DNA of 61,755 bases. Source: Tomitella biformata AHU 1821. GTDB lineage: Bacteria > Actinomycetota > Actinomycetes > Mycobacteriales > Mycobacteriaceae. Shown here piece after piece: positions 26,855 to 35,659 of the stretch. Position numbers and translations under genes: made by a program. The DNA lies in contig NZ_BAVQ01000090.1 of the NCBI RefSeq assembly GCF_000524475.1, positions 1-61,755 of the forward strand. The letters are read 5' to 3'. How positions within the stretch are numbered: position 1 is the first letter of the stretch; every line of letters begins with the position of its first letter. The notes beneath the pieces are model-generated. The model saw only the letters and a program-made list of their open reading frames with translations. It did not search any database and had not been told where the DNA came from.

Positions 26855-27853
26855 TCAGAGCCGTAGCGAGAGGAGCGCGGGTTCGAGCAGGCTGCCGAGG
26901 TAGAGGCGGCCATCGTGCTCGGCCACCCCGGTGACGTCGTGGTAGCCGGCGCTCTTCGACTGCAGGTCCCGCAGCACGTTCCCGGACTCGTCGACGCACA
27001 TCGCCCAGGTGGTTCGCTCGCGGAGGAGGTCGATGAGCTGCTCCGGCACCCGCCACAGCACCTGGCGGATCCATCCCGGGAGTGCGCCGAGCCGGTCGAC
27101 GAGGGCATTGCGGGGGTAGATGAACGCGATCCACAGCCGGCCGTCCGCGGCGCGCGAGATGTTGTCCGGCATCCCCGGCAGGTTTGCCATCACGGTCTCG
27201 GGTTCGCCGCCATCGACGGCCAGCCGCTTGAGGGTGTACCCGTCGGTCTCGACCCACAGCACCGACTTGCCATCGGTGCTCATGGTGACGCCGTTCGCGA
27301 AGTGCAGGCCGTCGAGCACGACGGTGACCGTGCCGTCCGGATCGCGGCGAAGCAGCCGGCCGGAGCCGCGATGCTCGAAGATGGCGCCGATATGGTGCTC
27401 GAGCCCAAACCTGGTGCTGGACTGGGTGAACCACAGCGTGCCGTCCGAAGCTGCGGTGACATTCGAGCAAAACCTCAGCGGGCTGCCCGCAACCTCGCCG
27501 ACCAGTGTCTCCAGCGTGCCGGTGTCGGGGTCCAGGCGCAGCAGTCCATGCTCGGAATCGCACACCAGCACGGAGCCGTCGGGCATGGCCTCCAAGCCCA
27601 GGGGCCGGCCCGCGACGCGACCGATCAGCTCGACACCGCCGGTAGCGGGATCGACCCGCAGGATCCGGCCGTCCACGACACCGCAGACGACGAGGCCTTG
27701 GGCGTCGATCACGACGTCCTCGGGGGCCTCGCCAGGCAGCGGGATCAGCGTCGCGGACGGGAACTGGTCGGGACCGTGGGGCTCCCTCGACCGGGCGGGC
27801 GCTGGCGGCAGCTTGCGGATCACCGGGGCGATGGGGGGCTTGCGGAGGGCCAT
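26855..27853 (-). CDS. SMP-30/gluconolactonase/strictosidine-synthase-like beta-propeller protein
   Basis: A 332-residue six-bladed beta-propeller. Blade repeats are visible (GEAPEDVVIDAQGLVVCG, GRPLGLEAMPDGSVLVCD, SNVTAASDGTLWFTQSS, ANGVTMSTDGKSVLWVETDGYTLKRL, PGMPDNISRAADGRLWIAF). FANGV and PDNI match the metal-site segments of this superfamily; closest in style to human APMAP-type lactonases/esterases. No signal peptide is evident. The substrate is unknown. Its stop is 36 bp before cobQ on the same strand. Confidence 0.87.
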   Translation of the reverse strand: MALRKPPIAPVIRKLPPAPARSREPHGPDQFPSATLIPLPGEAPEDVVIDAQGLVVCGVVDGRILRVDPATGGVELIGRVAGRPLGLEAMPDGSVLVCDSEHGLLRLDPDTGTLETLVGEVAGSPLRFCSNVTAASDGTLWFTQSSTRFGLEHHIGAIFEHRGSGRLLRRDPDGTVTVVLDGLHFANGVTMSTDGKSVLWVETDGYTLKRLAVDGGEPETVMANLPGMPDNISRAADGRLWIAFIYPRNALVDRLGALPGWIRQVLWRVPEQLIDLLRERTTWAMCVDESGNVLRDLQSKSAGYHDVTGVAEHDGRLYLGSLLEPALLSLRL

Positions 27854-27941
27854 TCCCTCATCATGGCCGCTGCGGACGGCGCGGGTGGCCGGTTTGGCCG
27901 CATGACCGCAATCCAGCGACGATTCACCGTACGATCACGGC

Positions 27942-29462
27942 ATGAGTATTGATCCGCGTGCCGACAGTGTTGATGGGGTTGTGCGCAGGTCAGCAGCCAG
28001 AAGTCCCGATCGGGTGGCGCTGCGCTTCGAGGACCGGATCTGGACCTACCGGGAGTTTGACGATGCGGTCAGCCGTGGTGCCCGCTGGCTTCAGGCCAAG
28101 GGCCTGCGGACGGGGGACCGCGTCGCGGCCTTCGGCGTGAACTCCGACGCGTATGTGCTGGCCTTCCTCGCCTGCTCGCGCGCTGGTCTGGTCCACGTGC
28201 CGATCAACTACGCGCTCAAGGGCGATGAGCTTGCCTACCTTGTCGGCAACGCACAGGCACGGGCGGTGCTGGTGGATCCGGCGCTCGCGGGCGTCCTGGA
28301 CGGGGCCGACACCCCGGCGCTGGAACAGACCCTCCCGCTACGAGACGGGGCCGGCTCCTTTTTGGAGGCCTGCCGGGCCGACAACGACGCGCAGTCAGGC
28401 GACCAAGTCGAATACGCCGAGCTCGCGCAGCTGCTTTACACCTCGGGCACCACCTCTAAGCCCAAGGGCGCGATGATGTCCCACTCCGGCCTTGTGGCCG
28501 AGTACGTCTCGAGCCTGCTGGCCCTGGATCTCACGCCGCAGGACAACCCGCTGATCTGCATGCCGCTTTACCACTCGGCGGGCATGCACGTGTTCATGCT
28601 GCCGTACCTGTCCATCGGCGCGACTATCCACCTGATGGCCGCGCCGGACATCCCGGAGATCCTGCGGCGGGTCGAGGAGGACCGCATCGGCTCGCTGTTC
28701 CTCGCGCCGACGGTGTGGGTGCCGCTGGCCAACCACCCCGACCTCGAGACGCGGGACCTGTCCTCGCTGACGAAGGCGCAGTACGGCGCGTCGATTATGC
28801 CGGTGACCGTGCTCAACCGCCTGCGGGCGAAGTACCCGGAACTGGCGTTCTACAACTGCTTCGGCCAGTCGGAGATCGGGCCGCTGGCGACCGTGCTGCG
28901 GCCGGAGGACCACGAGGCGCGCCCGTCGTCGTGTGGCAAGGCCGTGTTCTTCGTCGAGACCCGGGTGGTGGACGCCGCAGGCAACGACGTGCCCGACGGC
29001 ACCGCCGGCGAGGTGCTCTACCGCTCGCCGCAACTGTGCCGGGGCTACTGGGAGGACGAGGAGGCGTCGGCCGAGGCGTTCCGGGATGGCTGGTTCCACT
29101 CGGGGGACCTCGTCACCCGGGACGCGCAGGGCTACATCACCGTGGTCGACCGCATCAAGGATGTCATCAACACGGGCGGCGTGCTGGTGGCCTCCCGAGA
29201 GGTGGAGGACGTGATCTACCTGCACCCGGCCGTCGCGGAGGTCGCCGTGATCGGCACGCCCGACGACCGCTGGATCGAGGCGGTGACGGCGGTGGTGGTG
29301 CTCAAGGCGAACGCGGCCGGACCCACCGAGCAGGAGTTGATCGCCTTCGTCAAAGAGAAGATCGCCCCGTTCAAGGTGCCGAAATCCGTGGTGTTCGTTG
29401 ACGAGCTGCCGCGCAACCAGAGTGGAAAGCTGCTCAAGCGGGAGCTGCGCGCGCGGGCCTAG
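27942..29462 (+). CDS. Acyl-CoA synthetase (FadD-type)
   Basis: A 506-residue ANL ligase with LLYTSGTTSKPKGAMMSH as P-loop, YNCFGQSEIGPL at the acyl pocket, FHSGDLVTRDAQGYITVVDRIKDVINTGG at the hinge and RNQSGKLLKRELR with the catalytic Lys. The length is standard for medium/long-chain acyl-CoA synthetases; chain specificity is not readable. A TACGAT box ends 6 nt before the ATG and no Shine-Dalgarno is present, so the transcript may be leaderless. It is divergent from the SMP-30 gene and convergent with the TetR gene at 29472. Confidence 0.94.
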   Translation: MSIDPRADSVDGVVRRSAARSPDRVALRFEDRIWTYREFDDAVSRGARWLQAKGLRTGDRVAAFGVNSDAYVLAFLACSRAGLVHVPINYALKGDELAYLVGNAQARAVLVDPALAGVLDGADTPALEQTLPLRDGAGSFLEACRADNDAQSGDQVEYAELAQLLYTSGTTSKPKGAMMSHSGLVAEYVSSLLALDLTPQDNPLICMPLYHSAGMHVFMLPYLSIGATIHLMAAPDIPEILRRVEEDRIGSLFLAPTVWVPLANHPDLETRDLSSLTKAQYGASIMPVTVLNRLRAKYPELAFYNCFGQSEIGPLATVLRPEDHEARPSSCGKAVFFVETRVVDAAGNDVPDGTAGEVLYRSPQLCRGYWEDEEASAEAFRDGWFHSGDLVTRDAQGYITVVDRIKDVINTGGVLVASREVEDVIYLHPAVAEVAVIGTPDDRWIEAVTAVVVLKANAAGPTEQELIAFVKEKIAPFKVPKSVVFVDELPRNQSGKLLKRELRARA

Positions 29463-29471
29463 GTATAGCTC

Positions 29472-30059
29472 CTACGGCCGGCAGATGCGGGAGACTGCCT
29501 CGCGCACGAGCTCTCGCCGACGCGCCAGCGTATCGTCGTCGATCCCCACGTGGCCGTCGCTGCCCGGCGAGACAGACCAGCCGAAGATGAGCCCGAAGAT
29601 CATCGCGAACAGCTCGCGGGGCTCCCAGTGCGCATTGAGGACGCCGTCGGCCTGGGCCTGGCGGATCGACGCGAGCCGCGGCTCCCAGACCGGGTGCCCC
29701 TCGGCCATCGCGAGCATGCGGTCGGACTCGCCCTGCAGCTGGCCCCAGATCATCATCCGCTGGATGTCCGGCTTGTCGTGCATCTCGTCGAAGAGTGCGA
29801 CGGCGTGGCCGGGCAGGTCCGCGCCGTTGAGGGGCACGCTGACCATCGCCTCCTGGAAGTTCGCGTCGAGCACGGCGTGGAACAGCGCGACCTTGTCGCC
29901 GAAGTAGGCGTACAGCCGCTCTTTGCTGGCCCGACCGTTCGTGGCGATGCGGTCGATGCGGGCGCCGGCCAGCCCGTGGGCGCCGAACTCGGCCCGAGCC
30001 GAGTCGAGGATCCGCTGCTTGGTCGCGCTGATATCCGGGGAGGCCACAGTGGCGATCAT
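29472..30059 (-). CDS. TetR-family repressor, divergent from the DHA2 exporter
   Basis: A 195-residue regulator with an N-terminal HTH (AGARIDRIATNGRASKERLYAYFGDKVALFHAVL) and a TetR_C-type ligand domain. It is divergent from the multidrug-exporter-like gene, with a perfect 18-bp palindrome between them, the classical arrangement for a drug-responsive repressor. ATG 30059 is the annotated start; a TATGAT box overlapping that ATG would place a leaderless start at GTG 30047. The much longer open frame upstream to 31709 is antisense to the exporter and was rejected. Confidence 0.9.
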   Translation of the reverse strand: MIATVASPDISATKQRILDSARAEFGAHGLAGARIDRIATNGRASKERLYAYFGDKVALFHAVLDANFQEAMVSVPLNGADLPGHAVALFDEMHDKPDIQRMMIWGQLQGESDRMLAMAEGHPVWEPRLASIRQAQADGVLNAHWEPRELFAMIFGLIFGWSVSPGSDGHVGIDDDTLARRRELVREAVSRICRP

Positions 30060-30063
30060 AACA

Positions 30064-30108
30064 AAACGAACTAGTTCGTTTGACTCTGTGTGGTCGGCTG
30101 CGTAGTTT
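30064..30108. promoter_or_regulatory. Perfect 18-bp palindrome and exporter promoter
   Basis: AAACGAACTAGTTCGTTT at 30064-30081 is a perfect palindrome. Its right end overlaps TTGACT (30080-30085), which with TAGTTT (30103-30108) and a 17-bp spacer makes a good promoter for the exporter at 30117. A repressor bound here would block both divergent genes. Confidence 0.75.
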
Positions 30109-30116
30109 TTTCCCTC

Positions 30117-31718
30117 ATGACCACCGCACCCGCAGTCGCCGGCAAGGCTTCGCCGCCCGACATATCCGAGAACCCGAACCACCAACGCCGCTGGCTGGTG
30201 CTGTGCATTGTCGCGTTCGCGCAGCTGATGGTCGTGCTCGATGGCACCATCGTCTCGATCGCGCTGCCTGCTGCCCAGGCGGAGCTGGGCATCAGCGACC
30301 TCGATCGGGCCTGGGTGGTCACCTCCTACGCGCTCGCGTTCGGCGCGCTGCTGCTCCTGGGCGGCCGCATCGCCGACTACTGGGGACGCAAGCGCTCCTT
30401 CATCGTCGGCATGGCGGGCTTCGCCGTCGCCTCGGCGATCGGCGGGTTCGCGCAGACCGGTATCGAGCTGTTTATCGCCCGCGCCGGCCAGGGCGTGTTC
30501 GCCGCCCTGCTCGCGCCCGCCGCGCTGTCGATCCTGACCACCACGTTCGTCGGGGAGAAGGAGCGGGCCAAGGCCTTCGCCGTCTACGGCGCGATCTCCG
30601 GCGGCGGCGCCGCCATCGGCCTGCTGCTCGGCGGCGTGCTCACCCAGTACGTCGACTGGCGCTGGTGCCTGCTGGTGAACATCCCGATCGCGCTGTTCGC
30701 GATCGCCGTCACGCTCCCCATCGTCAAGGAGACCAAGGCGTCCGGCGACACTAGCTACGACCTGCCCGGGGCACTTCTCATCGCCCTCGGCCTGGGCTCG
30801 CTGGTCTACGGCTTTACCCGCGCAGAGCACGGCTGGGGCGAGGCCGACACGATCGGGTTCATCGCCGCGGGTATCGCGCTGCTGGTGATCTTCGTCCTGT
30901 TCGAGCGTCGCACGGCGAATCCCCTGCTGCCGCTCTCGATCCCGTGGCACCGCGACCGGGGCGCGGCGCTGATCGGCTCGGTGTTCGTCGGCGCGGCCCT
31001 GCTCGGCGGCACGCTCTACCTCACCTTCTACCTGCAGATCGTGCTCGGCTTCAGCCCCGTGATGGCGGGCGTCGGCTCGCTGCCGATGGCCTTCTTCATC
31101 GTCATCGCGTCGACCGTCGCGGCGAAGCTGTCCACCACCATCGGGCCGAAGCCGCTGATGGTCGTCGGCCCCCTGTTGGCGGCCGGCGGGCTGCTGCTCC
31201 TCACCCAGATCGGGGTCGACACCTCGTACTGGAGCCACGTCCTCCCAGGGCTGGCGATCTTCGGCCTGGGTCTGGGCCTGCTGATGGTGCCCATGCAGAA
31301 CCTCGCCCTGATCGGCGTGCCCAACCACGACGCGGGCGCGGCGAGCGCACTTGTCAACGCGACGCTGCAGGTCGGCGGCGCTCTCGGCACGGCGCTGTTC
31401 ACCACGATCTATGCCTCGGCCCGCTCGGCCTTCGCCGTGGACAACCCGATGCCGACCCCGCCCGCAGGGTTGCCTGCGGAGCTCATCCCCGCAGACCTGT
31501 CCACGGTGACCGCCGAGCAGTTGGCGCAGGCGCCTCAACCGGTGCAGGACTTCGCGGCCTCGCTCACCGAGTTCTTCTTCGGTGCGGAGGTGGCCGGCTA
31601 CGCCGCGGCGTTCGGCTGGGCGGCGATCCTCCTCGCGGTGATCTCGCCGGTGGTCTTCGTGCTGGTGCGGGCCAAGAAGGGTGATCTGTCGGCCGAGAAC
31701 GCGGTGCACATCGGCTAG
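30117..31718 (+). CDS. MFS exporter, DHA2 (EmrB/QacA) family, 14 TMS
   Basis: A 533-residue drug:H+ antiporter-type transporter of the 14-helix DHA2 class. The motif C-like stretch APAALSILTTTF, motif A GGRIADYWGRKRSFIVG and the first helix LVLCIVAFAQLMVVLDGTIVSIALP are typical. Substrates may be drugs, dyes or endogenous lipids. ATG 30117 lies at the predicted transcription start (TAGTTT 8 nt upstream), suggesting a leaderless mRNA; the ATG/GTG region upstream at 30090 overlaps the promoter. Controlled in all likelihood by the divergent TetR. Confidence 0.94.
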   Translation: MTTAPAVAGKASPPDISENPNHQRRWLVLCIVAFAQLMVVLDGTIVSIALPAAQAELGISDLDRAWVVTSYALAFGALLLLGGRIADYWGRKRSFIVGMAGFAVASAIGGFAQTGIELFIARAGQGVFAALLAPAALSILTTTFVGEKERAKAFAVYGAISGGGAAIGLLLGGVLTQYVDWRWCLLVNIPIALFAIAVTLPIVKETKASGDTSYDLPGALLIALGLGSLVYGFTRAEHGWGEADTIGFIAAGIALLVIFVLFERRTANPLLPLSIPWHRDRGAALIGSVFVGAALLGGTLYLTFYLQIVLGFSPVMAGVGSLPMAFFIVIASTVAAKLSTTIGPKPLMVVGPLLAAGGLLLLTQIGVDTSYWSHVLPGLAIFGLGLGLLMVPMQNLALIGVPNHDAGAASALVNATLQVGGALGTALFTTIYASARSAFAVDNPMPTPPAGLPAELIPADLSTVTAEQLAQAPQPVQDFAASLTEFFFGAEVAGYAAAFGWAAILLAVISPVVFVLVRAKKGDLSAENAVHIG

Positions 31719-31764
31719 GGGTCTGGGGTTGGCGGGCTAGTGTGGGCTGACCAAGGAGTGCGAA

Positions 31765-32631
31765 ATGGGCAGGCGGCGCGAGACGAGGACGTCGACTCCG
31801 GCGACCCCGAAAACCGGGGGACCGGTCGAGGGTGTCTTCGAGATCGACACGGGCACTTGTGAATTGCTGAAGGACCGGTGGCAGCCCGGTGCGTGGATCC
31901 TGAAGATCAACGGCGCCGAGAGCTCGCACATCGACGTTGACGACGCGAGCAGCCTCGACTTCGAGTACATGCGCTGGTTCGCCGCGCTGATCGGCCCGCA
32001 CTGGGCGCCGGACGTCCGGCTGCGGGCGCTGCACCTGGGCGGCGGAGCGTGCACGATGGCCCGCTACCTCGCCGACGACTACCCGGACGCGCGCCAAGTG
32101 GTCGTCGAGATCGACGGGAAGCTGACCGAGCTGGTCCGCGAGTGGTTCGACCTGCCCCGCGCGCCGCTGCTGCGCATCCGGGTCGGCGAGGCCCGCGCGG
32201 TGCTCGAGACGCTGACCGCGGACAGCCGGGACTTGATCATCCGCGACGTGTTCGCCGGCATCCTCACCCCGACCCCGCTCACGACGCTCGAGTTCACGCA
32301 GCAGGCCCGCCGGGTGCTCTCGCCCGGCGGGATCTACGTGGTGAACTGCGGGGACACCCGAGATTTGGCCGTCGCCAAACGCGAGTGCGCCACCATCGCG
32401 AAGGTCTTCGAGCACGTCGTCGTGATCTCCGACCACGCGATGCTCAAGGGCCGGCGCACCGGCAACATCGTCATCGCGGGCAGCGATGTGCCGATCGGCG
32501 ACTCCGCCGCGTCCACCCGGGACCTGCTCATGGGCGCCGTGCCCGCGGCGCTGTGGCAGACCGAGCAGGTGGCGCGGTTCGCGTCGGGCGCGGCAGTGCT
32601 GACAGACCCGCCGCCTCCCGTGACTCCGTAG
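31765..32631 (+). CDS. Spermidine synthase-like SAM-binding protein
   Basis: A 288-residue Rossmann protein of the spermidine synthase superfamily (spermine/spermidine synthase-type methylase fold). ALHLGGGACTMARYLADDYP is the nucleotide loop and VVVEIDGKLTELV the following acidic strand; DVFAGILTPTPLTTLEF follows. The GGGDG-type polyamine-synthase loop is altered, so it may be a methyltransferase-like paralogue, as commonly annotated in Mycobacteriales. AAGGAG is well spaced from the ATG. A long two-stage hairpin begins right at its stop codon. Confidence 0.8.
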   Translation: MGRRRETRTSTPATPKTGGPVEGVFEIDTGTCELLKDRWQPGAWILKINGAESSHIDVDDASSLDFEYMRWFAALIGPHWAPDVRLRALHLGGGACTMARYLADDYPDARQVVVEIDGKLTELVREWFDLPRAPLLRIRVGEARAVLETLTADSRDLIIRDVFAGILTPTPLTTLEFTQQARRVLSPGGIYVVNCGDTRDLAVAKRECATIAKVFEHVVVISDHAMLKGRRTGNIVIAGSDVPIGDSAASTRDLLMGAVPAALWQTEQVARFASGAAVLTDPPPPVTP

Positions 32632-32693
32632 TCGCAGGCCTTCCGGTGAAACACAGCCCCTGCGGCGCCTGTGTTTCACGACAAGGCCTGCGA
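32632..32693. terminator. Long two-stage inverted repeat between convergent genes
   Basis: Outer arms TCGCAGGCCTT (32632-32642) and AAGGCCTGCGA (32683-32693) are perfect; after a 3+3 internal loop, inner arms GTGAAACACAG (32646-32656) and CTGTGTTTCAC (32669-32679) are also perfect, with a 12-nt loop. It has no U-tract. The position between two converging genes favours a bidirectional transcription terminator. Confidence 0.8.
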
Positions 32694-32730
32694 GTTCGAC
32701 GGCGGGCGGGGGTTAGCGGCGGGTGGCCTC

Positions 32731-34176
32731 CTACTTCGCCCGTCCGGCGGCCTCGCGCCCGGCGACGCGGCCGAACGCCAACGCGTCGGCAATGTGGAAG
32801 CCGCCATCCTTGCGCCAGCTGTACGTGGAGCTGACCTCGCCCGCGGCGTACAGCCCACCGATCACGGCGCCGTCCGTGTTGACCACCTGGGACTTGCCGT
32901 CGCGGCGAGGTCCGCCGGAGCTCCAGCCGAGCAGGGGCGTGATCGCGAGCGCGTAGAACGGTGCCTCGGACACGTCGGACAGAGTCTCGGCCGGGCGCGC
33001 GAAGTGATCGTCCCGGCCGGACTCGCAGGCCTCGTTGTACTGGACCACGGTGCAGCCGAGTGTTTTGGCGTCGACGCCGATGAGCTCGGCGAGCCCCTCG
33101 ATCGTGTCGGCGCGGCGGATCAGCCCGCTCTCGATCTCCGCGCTGTTGTCCGCGCTCCACAGGTGCTCGTCCATCAGCACCTTCCAGCCGACCGGCAGAG
33201 TCTCACGGCTCGGGCTGAGCGGTCCTGAGAGGCGCATGCGCTCGTCGAACACCAGGTGGAAGGGCTGCAGGGGGAAGTGCTCGTCGCGCCCGTTGCGGCG
33301 GATATGCCCGTGCCGCGGCGAGGCGGTCTCATCGACGAAGCGCCTGCCCTCGGGCGAGACGAACAGGTAGTTCTGCCCGGCCCACAGCGCGAGGTAGAGG
33401 CCGGGGGCCTCGCCGATGTCGATGCCGGTGATCGTCATCATGTTGTCCATGTGCCATAGGTCCGCGCCCACCTTCTGGGCCATCTTCAGGCCGTCGCCCG
33501 TGGAGTGGGGCGAGCCCCACAGGACGGACTCCGGCAAGCGGAGGTAATCGCGGACCATCTGGGGATTCGCCGCGAAACCGCCGGTCGCGAGGACCACGCC
33601 GCCGCGGCCGCCGATGCGGGTGGGGGTGCCGGCCGACTCGGCCGCGACGCCGATGACCGCCCCGTCGGCATCGGTGATCAGCTCGGTGGCGGGAGTGGAG
33701 AAGCGGATCTCGATCCCGCGCTCCGACAGGGCGGCGACGAGGAAGTCGTACAGCAGGAAGTCGCCCATCTGACCGCCGACGGTGTCCATGCCCGCGTAGC
33801 AGTCTGTGCCGTCGATGCCCATGCCCAGATACTCGGGCTCCGTGTGGTGCTGGGCGTTCTGCGAGACGTCCGCGCCGAAGCCGCGCAGCCACTCCGAGTT
33901 CTTGGCGGTCTCCGTCGCCCAGGTCTGCACGACATCGTCGGCGATGGGGTAGCCGCCGGCGAGGGAGTTCAGGAACACTGCGGCGAGTTCGGGGTCGCTG
34001 TTGATGAACCAGCCGCTGCCGGAGACGCGGGTGTTGCCGCCGGCGGTGGCCTCGTCGCACTTGTCGATCACGAGGACTCTGGCCCCGGACTCGTGCGCGC
34101 TCAGCGCCGCGGCGGCCCCGGCCGCCCCGATGCCGACGACGACCACGTCGAATTCCTCGTCAAACGCACTGCTCAT
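32731..34176 (-). CDS. FAD-dependent dehydrogenase (fumarate reductase/3-ketosteroid dehydrogenase family)
   Basis: A 481-residue flavoprotein with an N-terminal FAD loop VVVVGIGAAGAAAALSAHESGARVLVIDK and the C-terminal FAD motif GLYAAGEVSSTYSWRKDGGFHIADALAFGRVAGREAA. VVLATGGFAANPQMVRDYL matches the fumarate-reductase/KstD group. It could reduce or desaturate a steroid-like or enoate substrate; the catalytic Tyr pair of true KstD is not obvious, so the substrate is left open. The upstream neighbour on the same strand is a decayed solute-binding gene. Confidence 0.88.
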   Translation of the reverse strand: MSSAFDEEFDVVVVGIGAAGAAAALSAHESGARVLVIDKCDEATAGGNTRVSGSGWFINSDPELAAVFLNSLAGGYPIADDVVQTWATETAKNSEWLRGFGADVSQNAQHHTEPEYLGMGIDGTDCYAGMDTVGGQMGDFLLYDFLVAALSERGIEIRFSTPATELITDADGAVIGVAAESAGTPTRIGGRGGVVLATGGFAANPQMVRDYLRLPESVLWGSPHSTGDGLKMAQKVGADLWHMDNMMTITGIDIGEAPGLYLALWAGQNYLFVSPEGRRFVDETASPRHGHIRRNGRDEHFPLQPFHLVFDERMRLSGPLSPSRETLPVGWKVLMDEHLWSADNSAEIESGLIRRADTIEGLAELIGVDAKTLGCTVVQYNEACESGRDDHFARPAETLSDVSEAPFYALAITPLLGWSSGGPRRDGKSQVVNTDGAVIGGLYAAGEVSSTYSWRKDGGFHIADALAFGRVAGREAAGRAK

Positions 34177-34229
34177 TGTGATTCACCTTGTCTCTATTGG
34201 TATTTGGGGATTGTGGCCACGGCGTGGAG

Positions 34230-34770
34230 TTACGAGCCGAGATACACCTTGTCGACGACGAACGGGCCGGCCCCGATCGGGGTGAAGGCCTCGCCCTGCT
34301 CGGAGGACGGGGCCACCACGAGCCCCACTCCCGTGGCCAACAGCGACCAGAAGTCGGACCACGGCTCGGTGAGCTCGATGACGACGGTCGACGGGTCCGG
34401 CGACGTCATCGACGCCACGCTCGCGGCGAACAGCTGGCTGTTGTAGCCGCCCTTGGCGACGTAGCGGTCGATGCTCACATGACCGCGCTCGCGTCGACGG
34501 GGCTGCCATCGCTGAATTTCGCGCCCTCACGCAGCGTGAGAGTCCAGGTCTTCTGGTTGTCGCTGACGTGGACGTCCTGTGCGAGCTGGGGCTCGTAGCT
34601 GTCGTTCGCGGCGTCATAGCGCACGAGCGGTCTGGTTGCCGACTATGCCGGTCGTGGCGGCAGCCCTGGCCCCGGTCTTCGCCCCCGCCTCCGCTCGTTC
34701 CGCAGGCTGTCAGCACCATGAGCGCCGCAGCGAGAGAACCGCCGATTCGAACCAGACCTGGTCTGGCCAT
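34230..34770 (-). pseudogene. Decayed family-5 ABC solute-binding lipoprotein
   Basis: On the minus strand a lipoprotein start at 34770 (MARPGLVRIGGSLAAALMVL, lipobox LTAC) is followed by frame-shifted matches to the intact solute-binding protein at 39067-40674: TTGIVGNQ, then (after loss of about 60 residues) VRYDAANDSYEPQLAQ and TWTLTLREGAKFSDGSPVDASAV, then a stop and a further frame with SIDRYVAKGGYNSQL, WSDFWSLL, VVAPSSE and FTPIGAGPFVVDKVY. The last two thirds of the gene are gone. It is a remnant of a second solute-binding protein with at least two frameshifts and two deletions. Confidence 0.85.
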
Positions 34771-34894
34771 TCGCGCCACCTCCGTATGCACTGCTTGGAC
34801 AGCAGCTTTGGGCTGAAGCTAGCCCTGTGACGGGGGTTACAAATCGGGCGATCTCAATGAGCGGAAGGGTAATCCTCCCCGGCTGGCCTGGGTG

Positions 34895-35659
34895 CTAGCT
34901 CGGCAGGAAGAACTGCACCCGGCTGGCCCGGCGGGCGCCGCGCTCGAAGTCCACCAGCGCCACGCCGCGCTTGCCGTCGAGCTCGATAGTCGCCGTGACC
35001 GTGTGGCCGGCGGAGAGCAGCTTGCGCCAGGTCAGGCTCGAGAGGTCCGCGATCGGCTCGGTGCCCGGGAACTCGACCGGCGCAGACATGGGGCGACCGG
35101 CCTTGAGTCCGGCGAAGAGTTGCTCGGTGGTGCGCTTGCCCGCGGCCCCCGCGCGGCGGAAGCCCTTCATGAACCCGATGGTGCCCGAGATACCTTGATT
35201 GCCAAGCAGTTTCGGCATCAGCTTGGTGGACTCGACGAGGCCGGGGAGTCCAGCGGCAAGGAGCTGGGTGATCTGCGTCGGCAGCTCCCAGTGCGCGTGC
35301 AGCTTCTCGATCTTGAGCGCGCCGTCCTCGGCGACTGTCATGTCATAGCGCAGGTGCATCGGCACCTGCAGTGGGATGGTGCCGCTCATCTTGGTGGTCA
35401 GCGTGAGGTCGCGGAACACGGTCATGCCGGCGACCACGTCGTGGTCCACAGCGAAGGAGATGTCGTTGGGCGCGATGAAGGTCGCGTAGAAGTTGGCGAG
35501 CGTCTCGCGGCCGCGGGCGGGTTGGGAGCCGTAGGGGTCGCACACCTCGGCGGAACGCGAGAACAACGCGAGCCAGGCGTCGCGGTCATGCACGGCGACA
35601 GCGGCGGGCGAGCGCTCAACCAGCGCGATGAGCTCTGCGGGAGTCGGGGAGGGGGTCAT
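34895..35659 (-). CDS. SnoaL-like/NTF2-fold protein
   Basis: A 254-residue protein whose N-terminal ~135 residues form a nuclear-transport-factor-2 fold (AELIALVERSPAAVAVHDRDAWLALFSRSAEVCDPYGSQPARGRETLANFYATFIAPNDI), the fold of SnoaL cyclases and ketosteroid isomerases. A second half (~140-254) is less familiar and basic at its end. Catalytic Asp/His residues cannot be assigned securely. ATG 35659 overlaps the stop of the serine hydrolase (ATGA), so the two are translationally coupled; the long open frame beyond it is antisense or out-of-frame shadow. Confidence 0.8.
   Translation of the reverse strand: MTPSPTPAELIALVERSPAAVAVHDRDAWLALFSRSAEVCDPYGSQPARGRETLANFYATFIAPNDISFAVDHDVVAGMTVFRDLTLTTKMSGTIPLQVPMHLRYDMTVAEDGALKIEKLHAHWELPTQITQLLAAGLPGLVESTKLMPKLLGNQGISGTIGFMKGFRRAGAAGKRTTEQLFAGLKAGRPMSAPVEFPGTEPIADLSSLTWRKLLSAGHTVTATIELDGKRGVALVDFERGARRASRVQFFLPS

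Noticed and set aside
30060-31709. Minus-strand extension of the TetR frame to 745 residues
   Set aside because: Arg/Asp/Gln-rich composition is typical of GC-rich antisense shadow; it is opposite the DHA2 exporter and covers its promoter.
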